Of a stretch of 64,000 nucleotides of DNA, positions 20,399-32,035 are shown piece by piece (within the stretch, counting starts at the first letter, position 1; every line of letters starts with the position of its first letter). Source of the stretch: Polytrichum commune (taxonomy: Eukaryota; Streptophyta; Polytrichopsida; Polytrichales; Polytrichaceae); contig OX485804.1 in the NCBI GenBank assembly GCA_950295325.1, forward strand, positions 30,442,001 through 30,506,000, read 5' to 3'. Made by a program: the position numbers and the translations under genes. The notes below the pieces were generated by a model, which was not told where the DNA came from, did not search any database, and saw only the letters and a list, made by a program, of their open reading frames with translations.

Positions 20399-22160
20399 TT
20401 AGAGAAGAAGACCGGGTTTTACACTTTGCACAAGGTCCACTGGCAGGCAGGCGGGAGGAGCAACAGCCACAACCAAATACGTTAGGCCTCGTAGTCAGGG
20501 TCCCACAGGGTTCGGGGTTAGCTTCTTTAAAATGATGATCATCATCACGTCCTATGATCTGCTGCTGCACACATTTCGAGTCATGAGAATCCTGGAATGT
20601 GGAAGAGGAGCCTCACTCCCCCCTGGGCCCCGTGGATCCATCACCGATGAGTAGGTAGGTATAATCTTTTCATACTTCACCGCCCCTACCCTAGTGATGT
20701 CAATTCTAGGAGATTCACCCGAGAGAAAAAAGAAATTGAGTAAACTGACTTGGTCATTGTACCATCCCTGTGTACTCGTCTGCGTCCATGTTACGATAAA
20801 GTAAGTAAGTATCCTTGTATCCTCATCTTTGTACATGCGCTGCTACCATAGCCAGCACAACCCCTAACCATGCAGGCAGGGTACCACGAAACCTGCTCCA
20901 TGTTCTTGATGGTGAAGTCAAATATGCCTCAGCGTTGCGTACGAAGTAAGCATCCCAGAAGCATTGAAAGTTCACCATTAGCGAAGAGTCTGTGATAGCA
21001 CTTCTGAGGCAATCAAAGCTTTACAAAGACAGGTGAAATGCCCCTCCCTCGAACTCAGTCTCGAGAGCACCTTTGGTGGGCATTGTGCGACTCCAGAAGA
21101 GCGTTGAATTTGTCGGTGGGCCAGATACTCTCCTCTCCTCTTCTCTACCCTGCCATGATGAATCTGTCAATCGCTTGTTATCTGAGAACCTTCGGTATTA
21201 TTCCTCGATTGAATTCGCCACGTTGACGTAACCCTCATACCGTATACTCTACTAAGAATATGACGTTGCAAAAAGAACCGAAGAGCATGCAACATGTGTG
21301 TAGTACTTGCTACATGTATGTAGTGCTTGCTTGACTATTCGGTTGGGTAACATGAACTTTGAGAGTTTCTCGATAGTTCTCGACGCTTCTTGGGAGCCGG
21401 CCAACTGTTCGAGTATACTCGGGCGGCTCCATCTCCGAGGTTTCGAAGTAAATTGACCTCGCCTTGTAACTTTACCCATGAATGGCGAATCCGGCACCAT
21501 AGCATGGCTGAAGGGACTGAACTGCCGAACTTCTGGCCCCAACGGAATGGTTAAAGAGTTTCTCAAAGTAAACTCAAGCAAAGCTCCGGGCTCATCATTT
21601 CATCACAAAAAATGCCGCCATCCCCTGGTCACCTGAGGACTCTGAATTGGGTGGCACCTACTCATTTTGGCTTCTATCCGAAGTTGCTCGATGCTCAATG
21701 AGCATCACTTTCACCTGGTACACTCATTCTTAACTGAATCACCTTCTTGTCAAGTTTCGGACGAAGAATGGCTGTGGAGGTGAACAGAACCCTAATCATG
21801 CATAGTTTGGAACTCTTTAGTTTCCCGCACCCGCTTTGGTTGTTAATGTCAACACACACACCGACGATACCAAGTGCAGTGATGTATTTTTAAAGTTCTG
21901 TAGAGAGGAGCAGACATTAGTCGCTGAGGAGCAATCCTTCCAACTACTTCTGCTAAAACTGCATGCTTCATGGCCAAGAATCCATCTCCAGGATTTGGAT
22001 TTGCAGGTGACTGTATGCTATTGTGCCTTCTCAACCATGTATTTTAGCAGATTTCTAGTAGGTGGGCCTAATGCAGTTATATGACAACCATGTCCTGGAG
22101 TGAGGCGACCTTTCACGGCTCTTCACCACCAAGCATGTCTACTTGCAACGGATGGGCAGT
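20399..22160. other. No gene identified
   Basis: Several frames overlap but none is recognisable; a 109-codon minus frame at 21252-21581 has no known motif, start context or intron signal. Left uncalled. Confidence 0.4.
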
Positions 22161-22255
22161 GATAAACCATCCAACTTGAGCCTTCCGATATCTTCCCAAT
22201 ATATTCAAATTCTAGCTGAGATGATTTGTTCTTCTTGAAGCTTCTTGTCGAGAAG
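22161..22255 (+). repeat. Single dispersed copy of the 42.5-43.3 kb tandem unit
   Basis: GATAAACCATCCAACTTGAG, CCTTCCGATATCTTCCC, TCTAGCTGAGATGATTTG and CTTGAAGCTTCTTG match the units at 43116-43190 and 42640-42745 in order and orientation. Similarity covers about 90 bp, less than half of the unit. Confidence 0.7.
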
Positions 22256-22447
22256 AATTCTATGGTCGATGAAAGCAGCTTCTGGCTTCTGGTGAGGCCA
22301 CGTTGCCTGTGCTTTCTCGAACGTCGGATCTGACCCTCTCCCCTAATCTCCTCTGTCCACTGCCTGTGCAGACAGACAGAGAGAGAAGACAGACAGACAG
22401 ACACTCACTCTCTTCACTTTCCCGATTCCGATTCTCGTCTATTCGAA

Positions 22448-22965
22448 GTGACGAGTGAGGAGTGCTTGGGGATATATATTTCGTGTCAGGGACGATGCAT
22501 TTCGTGGGTTCTTGATGTTTTTCAGATTCTATAGTTTTGGGTTAAGGGAGACAGGGTTCGGTGGCTTGCGATTACACATTGTCTGTTCGGAGTGACGAGT
22601 GAGGAGTGCTTGGGAATGATGTATATATTTCGTGTAAGAGACGATGTATTTCGTGGGTTCTTGATGTTTTTCAGATTCTGTAGTTTTGGGTTAAGGGAGA
22701 CAGGGTTCGGTGGCTTGATGGAAACAAAGAAGGAAACATTGAATCAGAAAATTCTCAGGAAGTGTGAACTGCAATACCCATCCGGAGTGCTTGGGGATGA
22801 TGTATATTTCATGTCAAGGACAATGTATTTCGTGGGTTCTTGATGTTTTTCAGATTCTGTAGTTTTGGGTTAAAGGGAGACAGGGTTCGGTGGCTTGAAG
22901 GAAACAGAGAAGGAAACATTGAATCAGAAAATTCTCAGGAAGTGCGAACTGCAATACCTCTGGAC
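22448..22965 (+). repeat. Three-copy tandem repeat, 144-192-bp units
   Basis: Units start at 22448, 22592 and about 22784. Each contains GAGTGCTTGGG, TTTCGTGGGTTCTTGATGTT, TTTCAGATTCT and GAGACAGGGTTCGGTGGCTT. Units 2 and 3 extend further with GGAAACATTGAATCAGAAAA. The high similarity indicates recent duplication. The 3' end of unit 3 runs into an exon-like open segment. Confidence 0.85.
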
Positions 22966-23912
22966 ACTTCCAAACACCAATGGCCTTACTCCTGATAATT
23001 CTCATTTTGGTTCATCTGGTGAGTCAATGATGCATTTTTAAGGGGTAGGGGCCGAAATAGGCTACACCAAAATCAATTTGAACTGCCTGAAGGCTTCTTT
23101 GGACGATGACATGAAATTTTGCTGATCAATATGGAGCAGGTTATGCAGAGGTAATTAGCAAATCCATGCTTCCCAGCATGTGAAGAAGATAGAAAAAGAT
23201 ACCTAATTGCAGAGGTGTTTGTTTGTGCTTTGGACAAAAACCTGCGCTGTGATTTCTTCTTCTGAACAGATTTCTAGGTGGGACTCGAACAGATCATAAC
23301 TATCTCCTTTGTAAATCTTCACACCAAATCCTCTCTTTAAAAATATATGTTGAGTAATTTGCCTCTGGAGTACGTCAATTTTGGTTCTGTCAATGTGTGA
23401 CTTCACCATACATACGGACCACAATTTCTATTCCTTTTTTCAACAAGGTACACATTTATATTATGACAATAGGTAGCAAGGTCTTTCAGTCGGATGATAT
23501 CACTCTTTCCCCTGAAAGGTGCTCATTTGAACAATTGGGTTTTTGGGTTGGGGTTTCAGCTGAAGATAGAAATGCTCAGCATGCATGGAGACGATGATGG
23601 TTCAACGGAGAATATCCTCAATCTTAGTGAAGCTGAACTTGCCATTCGTAAAGTTGACATGGTTGACATTGCATTTGATGATGTGAGTGATCAAGTCATT
23701 TTTCCTGGAAAATGATTTTTATTTTTTCAGAGTAATTACTGGGGTATATGACCCTGCACTGTTAAATTGACAGTTTAGTGCTTGTACAGGTTCCTAAGCG
23801 AGATTATAAGCTAGAACTTGATCCGAAGCTCTATAGCTCCAAGAAGTTGTGGTTTGGTGCAGTTCTTGTGCCAAACTGCTAGTACTATCAAGCTTACTAC
23901 AGTCCCCAAGCA
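22908..23912 (+). pseudogene. Exon fragments of an unidentified gene
   Basis: Three stretches look like exons bounded by good splice sites. (1) About 22908-23018 reads NQKILRKCELQYLWTLPN and ends at SGTGAGTC-type donor DNA. (2) 23560-23681 (acceptor TTTCAG at 23555-23560, donor GTGAGT) reads NLSEAELAIRKVDMVDIAFD. (3) 23791-23911 (acceptor TACAG, donor GTATGTG) reads RDYKLELDPKLYSSKKLWFG followed by a stop codon at 23880 in the middle of the exon. A further short piece near 24115-24152 reads ITTAKLSVKHHAG. I do not recognise the protein. The stop inside exon 3 and the duplicated first exon suggest a broken copy. Confidence 0.45.
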
Positions 23913-24310
23913 GTATGTGCATTTCTCATGTTACCACCGAGTTTTGGATACCGAAATTGGAGTTTGTGAAATTCTTGCTTCATAATCGTTAGTTGCTTAG
24001 CATCCGCTAGTTTTTGCACTCTACAGCGTCTTGCATAATTCAAGTGTAATTCTGTAACATGAATGTGTTGTGTTGAAAAAAAATTCATTGAATTTGTTGG
24101 TTCCTTGTTCTAGGAATCACCACTGCTAAATTGTCAGTGAAGCATCATGCAGGTATTAATTCCTCTTTATCATCTTTTAACTCTATGAATTACCTCCCAA
24201 CATTCATTAAGAGTTCTTTCACCTTAGTGTAAAGCAGGAGACAAGCACGGTCTAAGCAAGAGGACCAGATTTTCTAATCCACACATGGAATTGTGCTCTC
24301 ACATGGCAGG

Positions 24311-24389
24311 CCAGTAAACATCAACAGTCAACTTGAGCATCTACAGGCGAAGTATGTTGGAACTGGGCATGCTCATGTCAATCACTTGT
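24311..24389 (+). pseudogene. Isolated exon of splicing factor SF3B subunit 5 (SF3b10)
   Basis: The frame reads NINSQLEHLQAKYVGTGHA, a near-exact match to the highly conserved start of SF3B5, a small subunit of the U2 snRNP SF3b complex. It is preceded by an acceptor-like GGCAG and followed by a donor GTAAGT at 24388-24393. The usual next block (FEWAVNIQRDSYASYIG) is not present downstream, nor is the initial MQASDRF. This is a single orphan exon of about 26 codons of an 86-aa protein, so it is non-functional as it stands. Confidence 0.8.
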
Positions 24390-24524
24390 AAGTGTACACA
24401 TGTCCTTGGACTGGACATTCCTGTTTTCATTGTGCAGGCCTTATATACTTATATACTTATGGAGTTCAGGTACATATGTAGAACCTCTTTCTCAAAATCA
24501 GCCTTTCGTGCATTCAGAATCAGC

Positions 24525-25645
24525 CCTTTGCCTCCAGCTTGAATAGCTGCATCTCGTCGCTGCAGGCACAGGCTGCTCTGGATTGATGTGGGTAGGATGA
24601 GGAATGCCCACATCCCATTTTACTCCGCAATGTGATGAGTTTAATTGCGCACCTTATAAGTGTACATTTCCCAATTCTTCTGTTGATCCGAACCTAGAAG
24701 CTGCATTTGGGAGGAGATTGGGCAATGGACTGAATTGCTGAGAATCACATCGCTTTGAGGTTACATAAAATTAAAATTTGTACGCCCATTCCCAGCAGTT
24801 TATGTATGGATTCCTTTTGTCTCTTGAATTTTTTCACGAACTGGATCCTCGCAGACCAATTCAAAAAGACCTCGGAGTCTGAGAGAGGTAAACTTGCAAG
24901 ACAACTTGCATGTATGCAAATGTGGCAACAAAATCATCTGCAATGATGACACAGTAGTGCCAACCAGTAGTTTGCTTTTGTAACTTATATGAGTTTCACG
25001 GAATGTGGCCTGCCAATTCGAGTTGCAAACAGCTGTAATGACTCTGATTAAAACCAGCTAGAACCAGCTGATTAAGAAGTTATTTATATTCCATCAGTGA
25101 GTGATTTCGTAAATACACATATCGGAATTGATCTCTTGAGAAGGCTGCGATCATTGGTCAACATGTTTGTTGCACATCAACACCTCGCCTTGTGCTAAAA
25201 GTAGGCAGAAACCTCAATATTCGATTTGAACGGCAGGTAGTGTAGCTTGGGTCTTTTGAAGTCAAAGTATGGAGGGTAGCAATTGCGAGCCCAAACCCAT
25301 CTGATTCCTTTACTTCTGACAAAGGGAAGAGTGTAGCCAATCTTCTTGAAAGGAGGAGCGATCGGAGGGTGCACTTAGCGTTAGCGTTGTAGATTCTAAA
25401 AGTTTCTATCTAGGTTTAGAAAGGGTCATTATTGAAACCTTTTGAAGAATTCGTTAGAAAAGAGTTTGGGTTGTTCAAGTTTCAGCCAGACCAAGTTGGT
25501 TTCTTTCCTGGATCTGCCTCATTTGCCTCTAGCTTGTGAAGCTCCTGCATCTTGCCCCCTGCAGAGGCTACATTGATGTGGTTAGGATAAGGAACGACCA
25601 TCTCAATTCCCTTCACAATGTGATGAGATTGAGTCTGTTCTTTTT
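24525..25645 (+). repeat. Pair of diverged direct repeats about 1 kb apart
   Basis: 24530-24650 and 25520-25635 share GCCTCYAGCTTG, GCTGCATCT / CTCCTGCATCTTG, CATTGATGTGG / GGATTGATGTGGGTAGGAT, and AATGTGATGAGWTTRA. A weaker match (TTGAGGTTACAT / TTAAGGTTAGAT) follows. Probably an old duplication; no coding role is evident. Confidence 0.5.
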
Positions 25646-26399
25646 CAACTATTTACATAGCTTGAGAGTTGTAACCTCTTTAAGGTTAGATATTGATGAA
25701 TCTCAGGAACGTACTCTGCTTTCTGTGGCAATCAAATACAAGTGTTCAACTTACTTTGGAGCATTGAATTTCACTTGCATATATAATAAAGCTTAGATAT
25801 TGTTGTGATGTTGTCGTGATCTGTATGTGAGAATTTGTTCCATTTCCATTAAACTAGTCTTCAAACGCAGGTGTAGGGATCTTCGACATACTGGTGATCT
25901 CCCCTGACAAATTGATGGTACTTGTATTGTCCTTAGGAGCTGATTGGCTATGACCATTGCTGACCCTTTCTGAAATGTTGGCCGGCTAGGATGTGTTGGT
26001 CAGCTTCATTCTTATTCTCATGATTAATCGTTTACAGAAGCATACATAGTGAGTTGCAGCCTTGTGGCTTCTGTAGGTTAATAGCAGCTGGGTTGGAGGA
26101 TGCACTTGAGGAATCCTGGTCATGTACTGCATCCTCTTAGGTGTATTTCATGTTGCTCTGTTATCGAGCGTAGTCGCTTACTAGTCTTTAAAAGCCCTCG
26201 ATTTTCGAAAAGTAGTCAAGAAAATGTACTGGTTGTTGTTGTTGTGGTGGTGGCAGGGTTCCAACTTCTGCAACAGCGTCGGATATCAAGGAGGCCTATT
26301 ACAAATGATCGCTTAAACAGTATGTGATATTGTGCACCATAGTGCATTTGACCTTTTACACGCCAATTTTACATGAAAGATTGATATGTGGCATTTGTA

Positions 26400-26455
26400 C
26401 TTACACGTTGTATTGCACCCATCCAGATGAAATTCTGATCCAGAGACCAAGGAGA
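26400..26455 (+). pseudogene. Possible degenerate cytochrome b5 reductase exon
   Basis: LYCTHPDEILIQ resembles the LLYANVSPDDILLK block that precedes the exon found at 27995 in this enzyme family. The match is short and flanking residues do not agree, so this is a weak call supported mainly by position and strand. Confidence 0.25.
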
Positions 26456-26555
26456 ACTTTCAAAAAATTGCTATTGCTATTGAGGTACTCAAGCGCAATT
26501 GTCATCCTTCTTCCTGGATTCTGCATTTGTGCTCCAAATTGGCATCATTGAAGGC

Positions 26556-27756
26556 TTATGCTGGGCAGCTTGCATAATTGGTGGCAGTCCAAATGTTTGA
26601 GGTTATACATGACACAAATAGGAAAGGTAGCAGCGCCCACGTCTGATCACCAGCTTTTTCCATGTTACTCAAAATGCCATGTATCATAACAGCATCTCCT
26701 TCTTCAACATCAATAGCACCAACTTGACTAGCAACAGCTTTCAACCGCAGGAGATTTGGTTTTTCAGGAATTGATTTTGGAGCATGCTTTGAAAAATCTG
26801 TCAAGAGGGAGAATAAAAGAGGAGTATTGGTCCTCAAGACCTGGGCTGTGGCCTCGGCTAGGAGAGCACGCATGCTAAGCATGTGACCAATACACAATGT
26901 GTTTGACATCAAAGTTCCCAACTCTTACAACTCCTGCAACATATTCTCTCGGTGCAGTTGACTCTATGTTCCCAACTAATGATTCCAGCACCTCTTTATT
27001 TAAGCGTAAGAAAGTATCAAGAGTGTCTGTAAGTGCTGTGAGCTGTGCCACCAAGCTATCGCACAGCTTATCAACACCATAAGGACCAAAGATCCTCACA
27101 AATGCCTTCAGCTCCGCTAAATCTGCAACCGACTCTGCAGCCACACGTCCAATAGGCCTTGTGCTTCTAAAACACTTATCCAAGGGAGAGAATATGACTC
27201 CTGAAGCTTTTCCATCTTTTAGCAAGTTCTCCACAATCCAATTTGTGATTGTGCACACAGCATCACCACCTGCTCCAACTTCTCAATCATCAGGGTGCAA
27301 GTCTTGCATATGACGTGCAAAGGACTCAGTTAGGAGAACCTCCCACACACCTCGTGTTAGGTCCAACTGTACATGTTGTTCCACAAGATGCACAATGCTC
27401 ATGTGTCGCTGCAGCCTCCACTACAGATGGTCGTTGAAGATCACCATCCACCATAATTATACTAGCTAACCATGTCCGAAAGTTTTTCACAACTCGATCC
27501 CTCAAGTACTGCATCCACATCAAGGGAACCAGAATGCACAAATTATACAGATGATTTCAAAACTATTTAAGCACTCAGCAATTGCAACTTCAGCTGCCTG
27601 TCTAGTGAATTTTCCTGTACCACATAAAACATATCACCCAGGTCATCAGAAACATGTACCTCCCGTGGTACAAACGTGTGGTTGAGGACATGCAAAGGCT
27701 CCATCTCATTAAGCACCAAACAAAGACTAGTTAGTCTCTGGACTGCTGCCCCCAAC
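26556..27756 (-). pseudogene. NAP1: NAP1 (SCAR/WAVE complex subunit) pseudogene, C-terminal third
   Basis: Reading right to left: exon A 27756-27660 (acceptor ATGCAG, donor GTACATG) gives LTSLCLVLNEMEPLHVLNHT; exon B from 27508 (acceptor GATGCAG) gives YLRDRVVKNFRTW and DGDLQRPSVVEA. A frameshift near 27420 continues as HMSIVHLVEQHVQLDLTRGV, then a stop. The frame at 27258-26875 gives GVIFSPLDKCFRSTRPIG and LKAFVRIFGPYGVDKLCDSL. A last frameshift near 26900 leads to KHAPKSIPEKPNLLRLKAVA and WALLPFLFVSCITSNIW. The order matches the end of plant NAP1 (GNARLED), an Arp2/3-activating actin regulator of about 1400 aa. The intron between A and B is retained, so this is a genomic fragment rather than a retrocopy. 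Frameshifts, stops and the missing N-terminal two-thirds make it a pseudogene. Confidence 0.88.
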
Positions 27757-27994
27757 CTGCATTCACAAGAGCAATTTTATTCTAGCAGTGAGACAGCAGG
27801 ATAAAATATTGGAAATGAACATTCATATGTGCTTCTCGACCTGCTTGGCCAGATTATATTCCACATCAGCATCGCGGCCTTTGGCGCGTCTTGCTTTAGC
27901 CAATTTTTTGGACTCTGCTATATAATATTGGATGTCTTACATGGTCTTCTTGGATGAGGTTAGGTGGTAAACATCTCAATGAATTTTCTTGCAG

Positions 27995-28474
27995 GTGTTT
28001 TATGTATGTGACAGGCCTTCAGAGGATTGGAAGGGTGGTAGAGGACATATCAATAAGGATGTCCTTTTGAAAGCACTACCTTCTCCATGCAATGATTCAC
28101 TTATCCTGGTATGTATGTAGCACTTATTGTGATGATTCTCTTCTTTACATTCCTCATCTTTGGCATGTGATTGTTCAATTGTTCCATATGTTTTTTTAAA
28201 TTTTTATTACTGGTTTGATTAAATGGTAGCACCTTGCATTTAGATGTAGATATTCAGATTTGGAAAACCTTCAGTGTGATTTGTTAGTATTACAGGAATT
28301 TGGAGTATATGGTGGAACAAGCTATGCCATTTGTCCAGCCATTGTGAGGATGTTCATTGTAAGTAATTTATTTCATTTTGCTGATGCTGTGATCTACTAC
28401 AACAGGGTTGTGGACCTCCTGGGCTAATGAATTTTATTTCTGGAGACAAGGCCCCAGACAAATTTCAAGGACTG
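27995..28474 (+). pseudogene. Two exons of NADH-cytochrome b5 reductase (CBR2-like)
   Basis: Exon A 27995-28108 (acceptor CTTGCAG, donor GTATGT) reads VFYVCDRPSEDWKGGRGHIN and LPSPCNDSLIL. Exon B 28406-28474 (acceptor CAACAG, donor GTATGA) reads CGPPGLMNFISGDKAPDKFQ. These are the NAD-binding-lobe exons of plant mitochondrial-type cytochrome b5 reductase, including the CGPPG motif that contacts NADH. Both exons are 38 and 23 whole codons and keep phase. The FAD-binding exons (RxYTxxS) and the terminal exon were not found in the window, apart from a weak candidate at 26400. It could be the tail of a broken gene or a captured fragment; a functional gene is unlikely. Confidence 0.8.
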
Positions 28475-30110
28475 GTATGACTAGTTCTTGGTTTTCACAA
28501 AGAAGTGTTCAAGATAGATAGAAAGATAGATAGAAACTCCGGTCCCTTTTTAGTAAGGGGCCGGCGTGAATAAAGTGTCCGTTCGTAATGTCAATGACCC
28601 GATGCCCAGAAGAAGTGTTCAACATACTATTTGTCCTTGATTAGTGGTGATTTCTAGTGGTTTAGGGTTCAGGCTAAAGCCATTGAATTGTTTAATTATA
28701 CAAGTGAGAGGGTGGTCTAAACGTCTATACTTTTAGGCATTTTCTTAAGAATGGGTCTGATTATTTGCCACTGTGACGAACAATACTCAGGTAAGTTTAA
28801 TTTAGTCTGTACACTTTAAGAGCGCTTAGCATGTCACATTTTATGACTTATCTACAGTGCTGCAAGCATTCTGTAGGTTGGAAGGTAGAACCATGATAAT
28901 ATAGTGGTGTTGGACGCATGGTTGATCTTTTCAAAATGTACTTCATTCTTTTTTGGAAGTTGATGTGGAAAATTTAGGGTTCAGTGGCCATGTGAATTTT
29001 ATTTATTTTTTATTGCTCTATGTAGGGATTTTCATCAAACTAAACACTTCCAGTTGACATAGACAACGAAAATGTGGATGGACTTGCTCAGAACTATGGC
29101 ATTGTAATATACTGACAAATTTTCATATATTTTCAAAAAACTTCTTGTAGTTTTTTTGAGGTCGAGAGCTCATATTATAAGCCATAACTGTTTTACTATG
29201 TTTCTATGATGTTAAGTTTATGGCGGACGTCGACTTTGTAAATTATGCCGAGTTTGGACTCATCAGCTTTGGGTGCTTCCGAGCATGGAGGCCAACATTG
29301 TTTCGTTGATTTGTGGGGAAGATGGGGTTGACTCCATCGTCGCTCCTCTCTGCAAGTTTATTTTGTAGTACAAACTTTTTCAAAAGCTCATGCTAATTGT
29401 TGTTGCTGCTGCATTTTGTTTCTCAAACATTTAAAGAGGCAGTTTGGTGGTTCTTGGCAATGTCTCTGTTTTTTAAATTAACGTAACTTCAATCTATGAT
29501 AGATTCTCCACTCACAGTTACGTTTGTGGATCTATGGAGAAGATATCTCCTGTGATCTACAATGTACTTTCAAAACTTCTCAGACGAAAGAAATGCAACA
29601 CATACATTCAACGCACATTCCATCTCAACCTCACAACTCCAGTTCTCCTTCACTGAAATTTCAATACATTATATAAAACTCTCTTGCAAGAGCAATTCAA
29701 TTTGACTTATTAGTATACAAGGGAGTCTATCATGACATCCTCATGTTCCTAAAGCACTTCATCTAGAAAACTACTTTTGTACATTGACCAGGGAGATGTT
29801 TCAGAATAATCGGTTATGTTTCATCTCTGCGAATAATCAAGAGATTTGAAACAAAGAGAATACAAAGGCCAAATCTAAATACCTATAAAGGAACAGGAAA
29901 GTTGGTGAGGTCATAAAAGTAGTTGCATTTTTTGGAAAAGTGTCCCGACACCCACATTGGAAACGTCTTTGATACCTTTTTGAAGCTTTTATTTTTGATT
30001 TATTATCAATTCATTCACCCTTGCTTTGCAAGTTTTTCCCTGTTGTTGAGGTAATATTACGGGTACTCAATGGGTAACTTGCTAGCATTGCTACTTAATG
30101 TAATGTGGAG
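28475..30110. other. No gene seen
   Basis: AT-rich DNA with no supported frame. A small imperfect hairpin-like segment (GGTCCCTTTTTAGTAAGGGG at 28541) and a (GATA)n-like stretch near 28515 are the only local structures. Confidence 0.45.
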
Positions 30111-30111
30111 G

Positions 30112-30322
30112 TCAATGATGTTAAAAAGAACACTTAATTGATTCACCTTGTTGGGCTCTTTGCAAGAAGACAAAATTTATTGGAAGAATAAGTTTATGAA
30201 AGGAAAATAACCATGATATAATGAAAAATAAATTGCTTATTAGAAATGCCGAGTTCCTCCCCCACCCCTTGTTAGGGCAATGAAGCTACATGATTTTCAA
30301 AGCACTAGAAAAAGAAATATGG
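30112..30322 (+). repeat. Dispersed repeat, copy 1 of a pair
   Basis: GCTCTTTGCAAGAAGACAAA, GGAAGAATAAG, GAAAGGAAAATAACCATGAT and TTTTCAAAGCACTAGAA recur in the same order at 35372-35590. About 210 bp is shared, at roughly 80-85% identity by eye. No ends or coding capacity were seen. Confidence 0.8.
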
Positions 30323-30591
30323 TTACTAACTTCACGCCACTAGGTAGCTATTTCATTTCAAAGCACCAAAGTACATCAAGCAAATCACACCATAATCTCA
30401 AAAAACTATCAAGCTTTACATACATGTTCCACTTGCCCTGGTTTTTTGTTACGACAATGAGCATATCACAACAATCCATCATGTCAATCCCCATCCTTTC
30501 ATCAATCCCTCCGTTTGCAACATGTAACCTTCCATTTCAACAATCTGCAAATAAATCTAGAAACAATCTCAAGTACATGACCACATGGGAA

Positions 30592-30603
30592 GGGGGGGGG
30601 GGG
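30592..30603 (+). repeat. Poly-G run (12)
   Basis: Twelve consecutive G after CACATGGGAA. It is one of several long G/C homopolymers in the window. Confidence 0.9.
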
Positions 30604-31170
30604 TAACCGACATTCCACTAGAAAACACAATTTGATAAAAAGATAGGGTCTCAATTATTGTTTCTAGTAAGCAATATAAAAGCATTAAAAAACAAGGGTT
30701 CAATTTGACATTAAAATTAGGTTCAAAGATCTTGAATTTGTCAAGGCAAAGTCATTTGAGATGAATCAAACAAAAATGTGTAAGGGATGAAGGATGTTAT
30801 GTTGGATGGATGTCGCATGCAACACTTCCCTCTCGTATTGCATGCAGGCTTCACAGGGATGGATTGGAATGAACAATTGGTTGAGGGAGTTGTTTTTGTT
30901 GTTTTTTTCTTTAATTAATTTTTTTATATTGTAGGGTGGGTTGGTCTATTTGACATTAGATTTAGCTTCGAAGATCTTACATCTTTTAAAGACCAAGTCA
31001 TTGAGACGAATGAACCATAAACCTAGGGAGGGTAAAGTTTTTACAATGGATAGAGAAGAGGTATACCGTAGGTTGATAGCAAGTTGGGCAAAAAAATTCC
31101 GAATAATTAATTAATTTCAAGAAATTGGTTGAGGCAAACTGTAGAAACATTTACATAAAATTGGGCAAAT

Positions 31171-31203
31171 ATGTCTATGTCTATGTCTATGTCTATGTCT
31201 ATG
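31171..31203 (+). repeat. Hexanucleotide microsatellite (ATGTCT)n
   Basis: About five and a half units of ATGTCT, flanked on both sides by GCAAATATGTC-like sequence. Confidence 0.9.
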
Positions 31204-31836
31204 CAAATATGTCATTTTAATTGAGATGAATCAGCCACAAAGTGATTTCATGTCGGATGCCCGACGAGAGGATGCTACATTCGAATGTGGAGATTCACGG
31301 GGCTGGAGTGGACCAGAGATTTTTGGGCATTCATAATCGGTTGAGATCCTTAGTGTTTGCAAGCCCAACCGATCACATGTTGACATCCTCCGGTTTTCCT
31401 AGATTGTTAATTTCAGGCATATTCTATAAATTCCTCATAAAATGATGGGTCATTTTGCCACAGTCTTCAACTCCAACCCGTTATTCCTCAAACTTATTCT
31501 GGTTATTCCTCAGACTCAATGCTCCTACACTTCACTGCCGATCCCAACAGAATGAGTCCAGCAATGGATGGATGCGTTTGTGGATATAAGTATGGAGCGA
31601 TTATCATCCATCTCCACTGCAGCTTCATGCGTCCTTCCTCTATGACTAAATCTTTCTCGAGCTCGTATTTTGTTACACGCTTAAGTCATGTTGGTGAGCG
31701 GGTCTTAAGCACACACTTTTCTCTCTTGCACCCACTTCTTGGAGGGATGAAAACCCACAATTAGTGGGAGATATTCAGCAAATTCAAATTGTGTCTGTAC
31801 CCATTATCCTCATGAGATACTGAGCTCGTATGAACA

Positions 31837-32035
31837 TCTTATTCATTGTCAAGTGAGGATTGTTTTGCTCATTGGATGATCATATGGATTTCTCCACTTA
31901 TGTTCTCTATTGAACTAAGAATGGTGAACAACTTTTGAGCACGTACTCCAATTTTGTTGAGACGCATGTTTTTTTTATATCCGTTCTTAGATCCACACAT
32001 TATCACATGTCACTCAAACATAGGTGTCCATTTAC
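31837..32035 (+). repeat. Dispersed repeat family R1, member 2
   Basis: CTTATTCATTGTCAAGTGAG, GCTCATTGGATGATCATATG, CCACTTATG, GAATGGTGAACAA, TTCTTAGATCCACACATTA and AACATAGGTGTCCA follow the order seen at 17000 and 56133. Confidence 0.65.

Noticed and set aside
20292-20836. Minus-strand frames beyond NTF2 (92 and 94 codons)
   Set aside because: They cross the CT/poly-C tract and promoter region of NTF2 and have no recognisable content.
21252-21581. 109-codon minus-strand frame
   Set aside because: No family motif, no splice or promoter context, and ordinary codon composition for chance frames; left unannotated.
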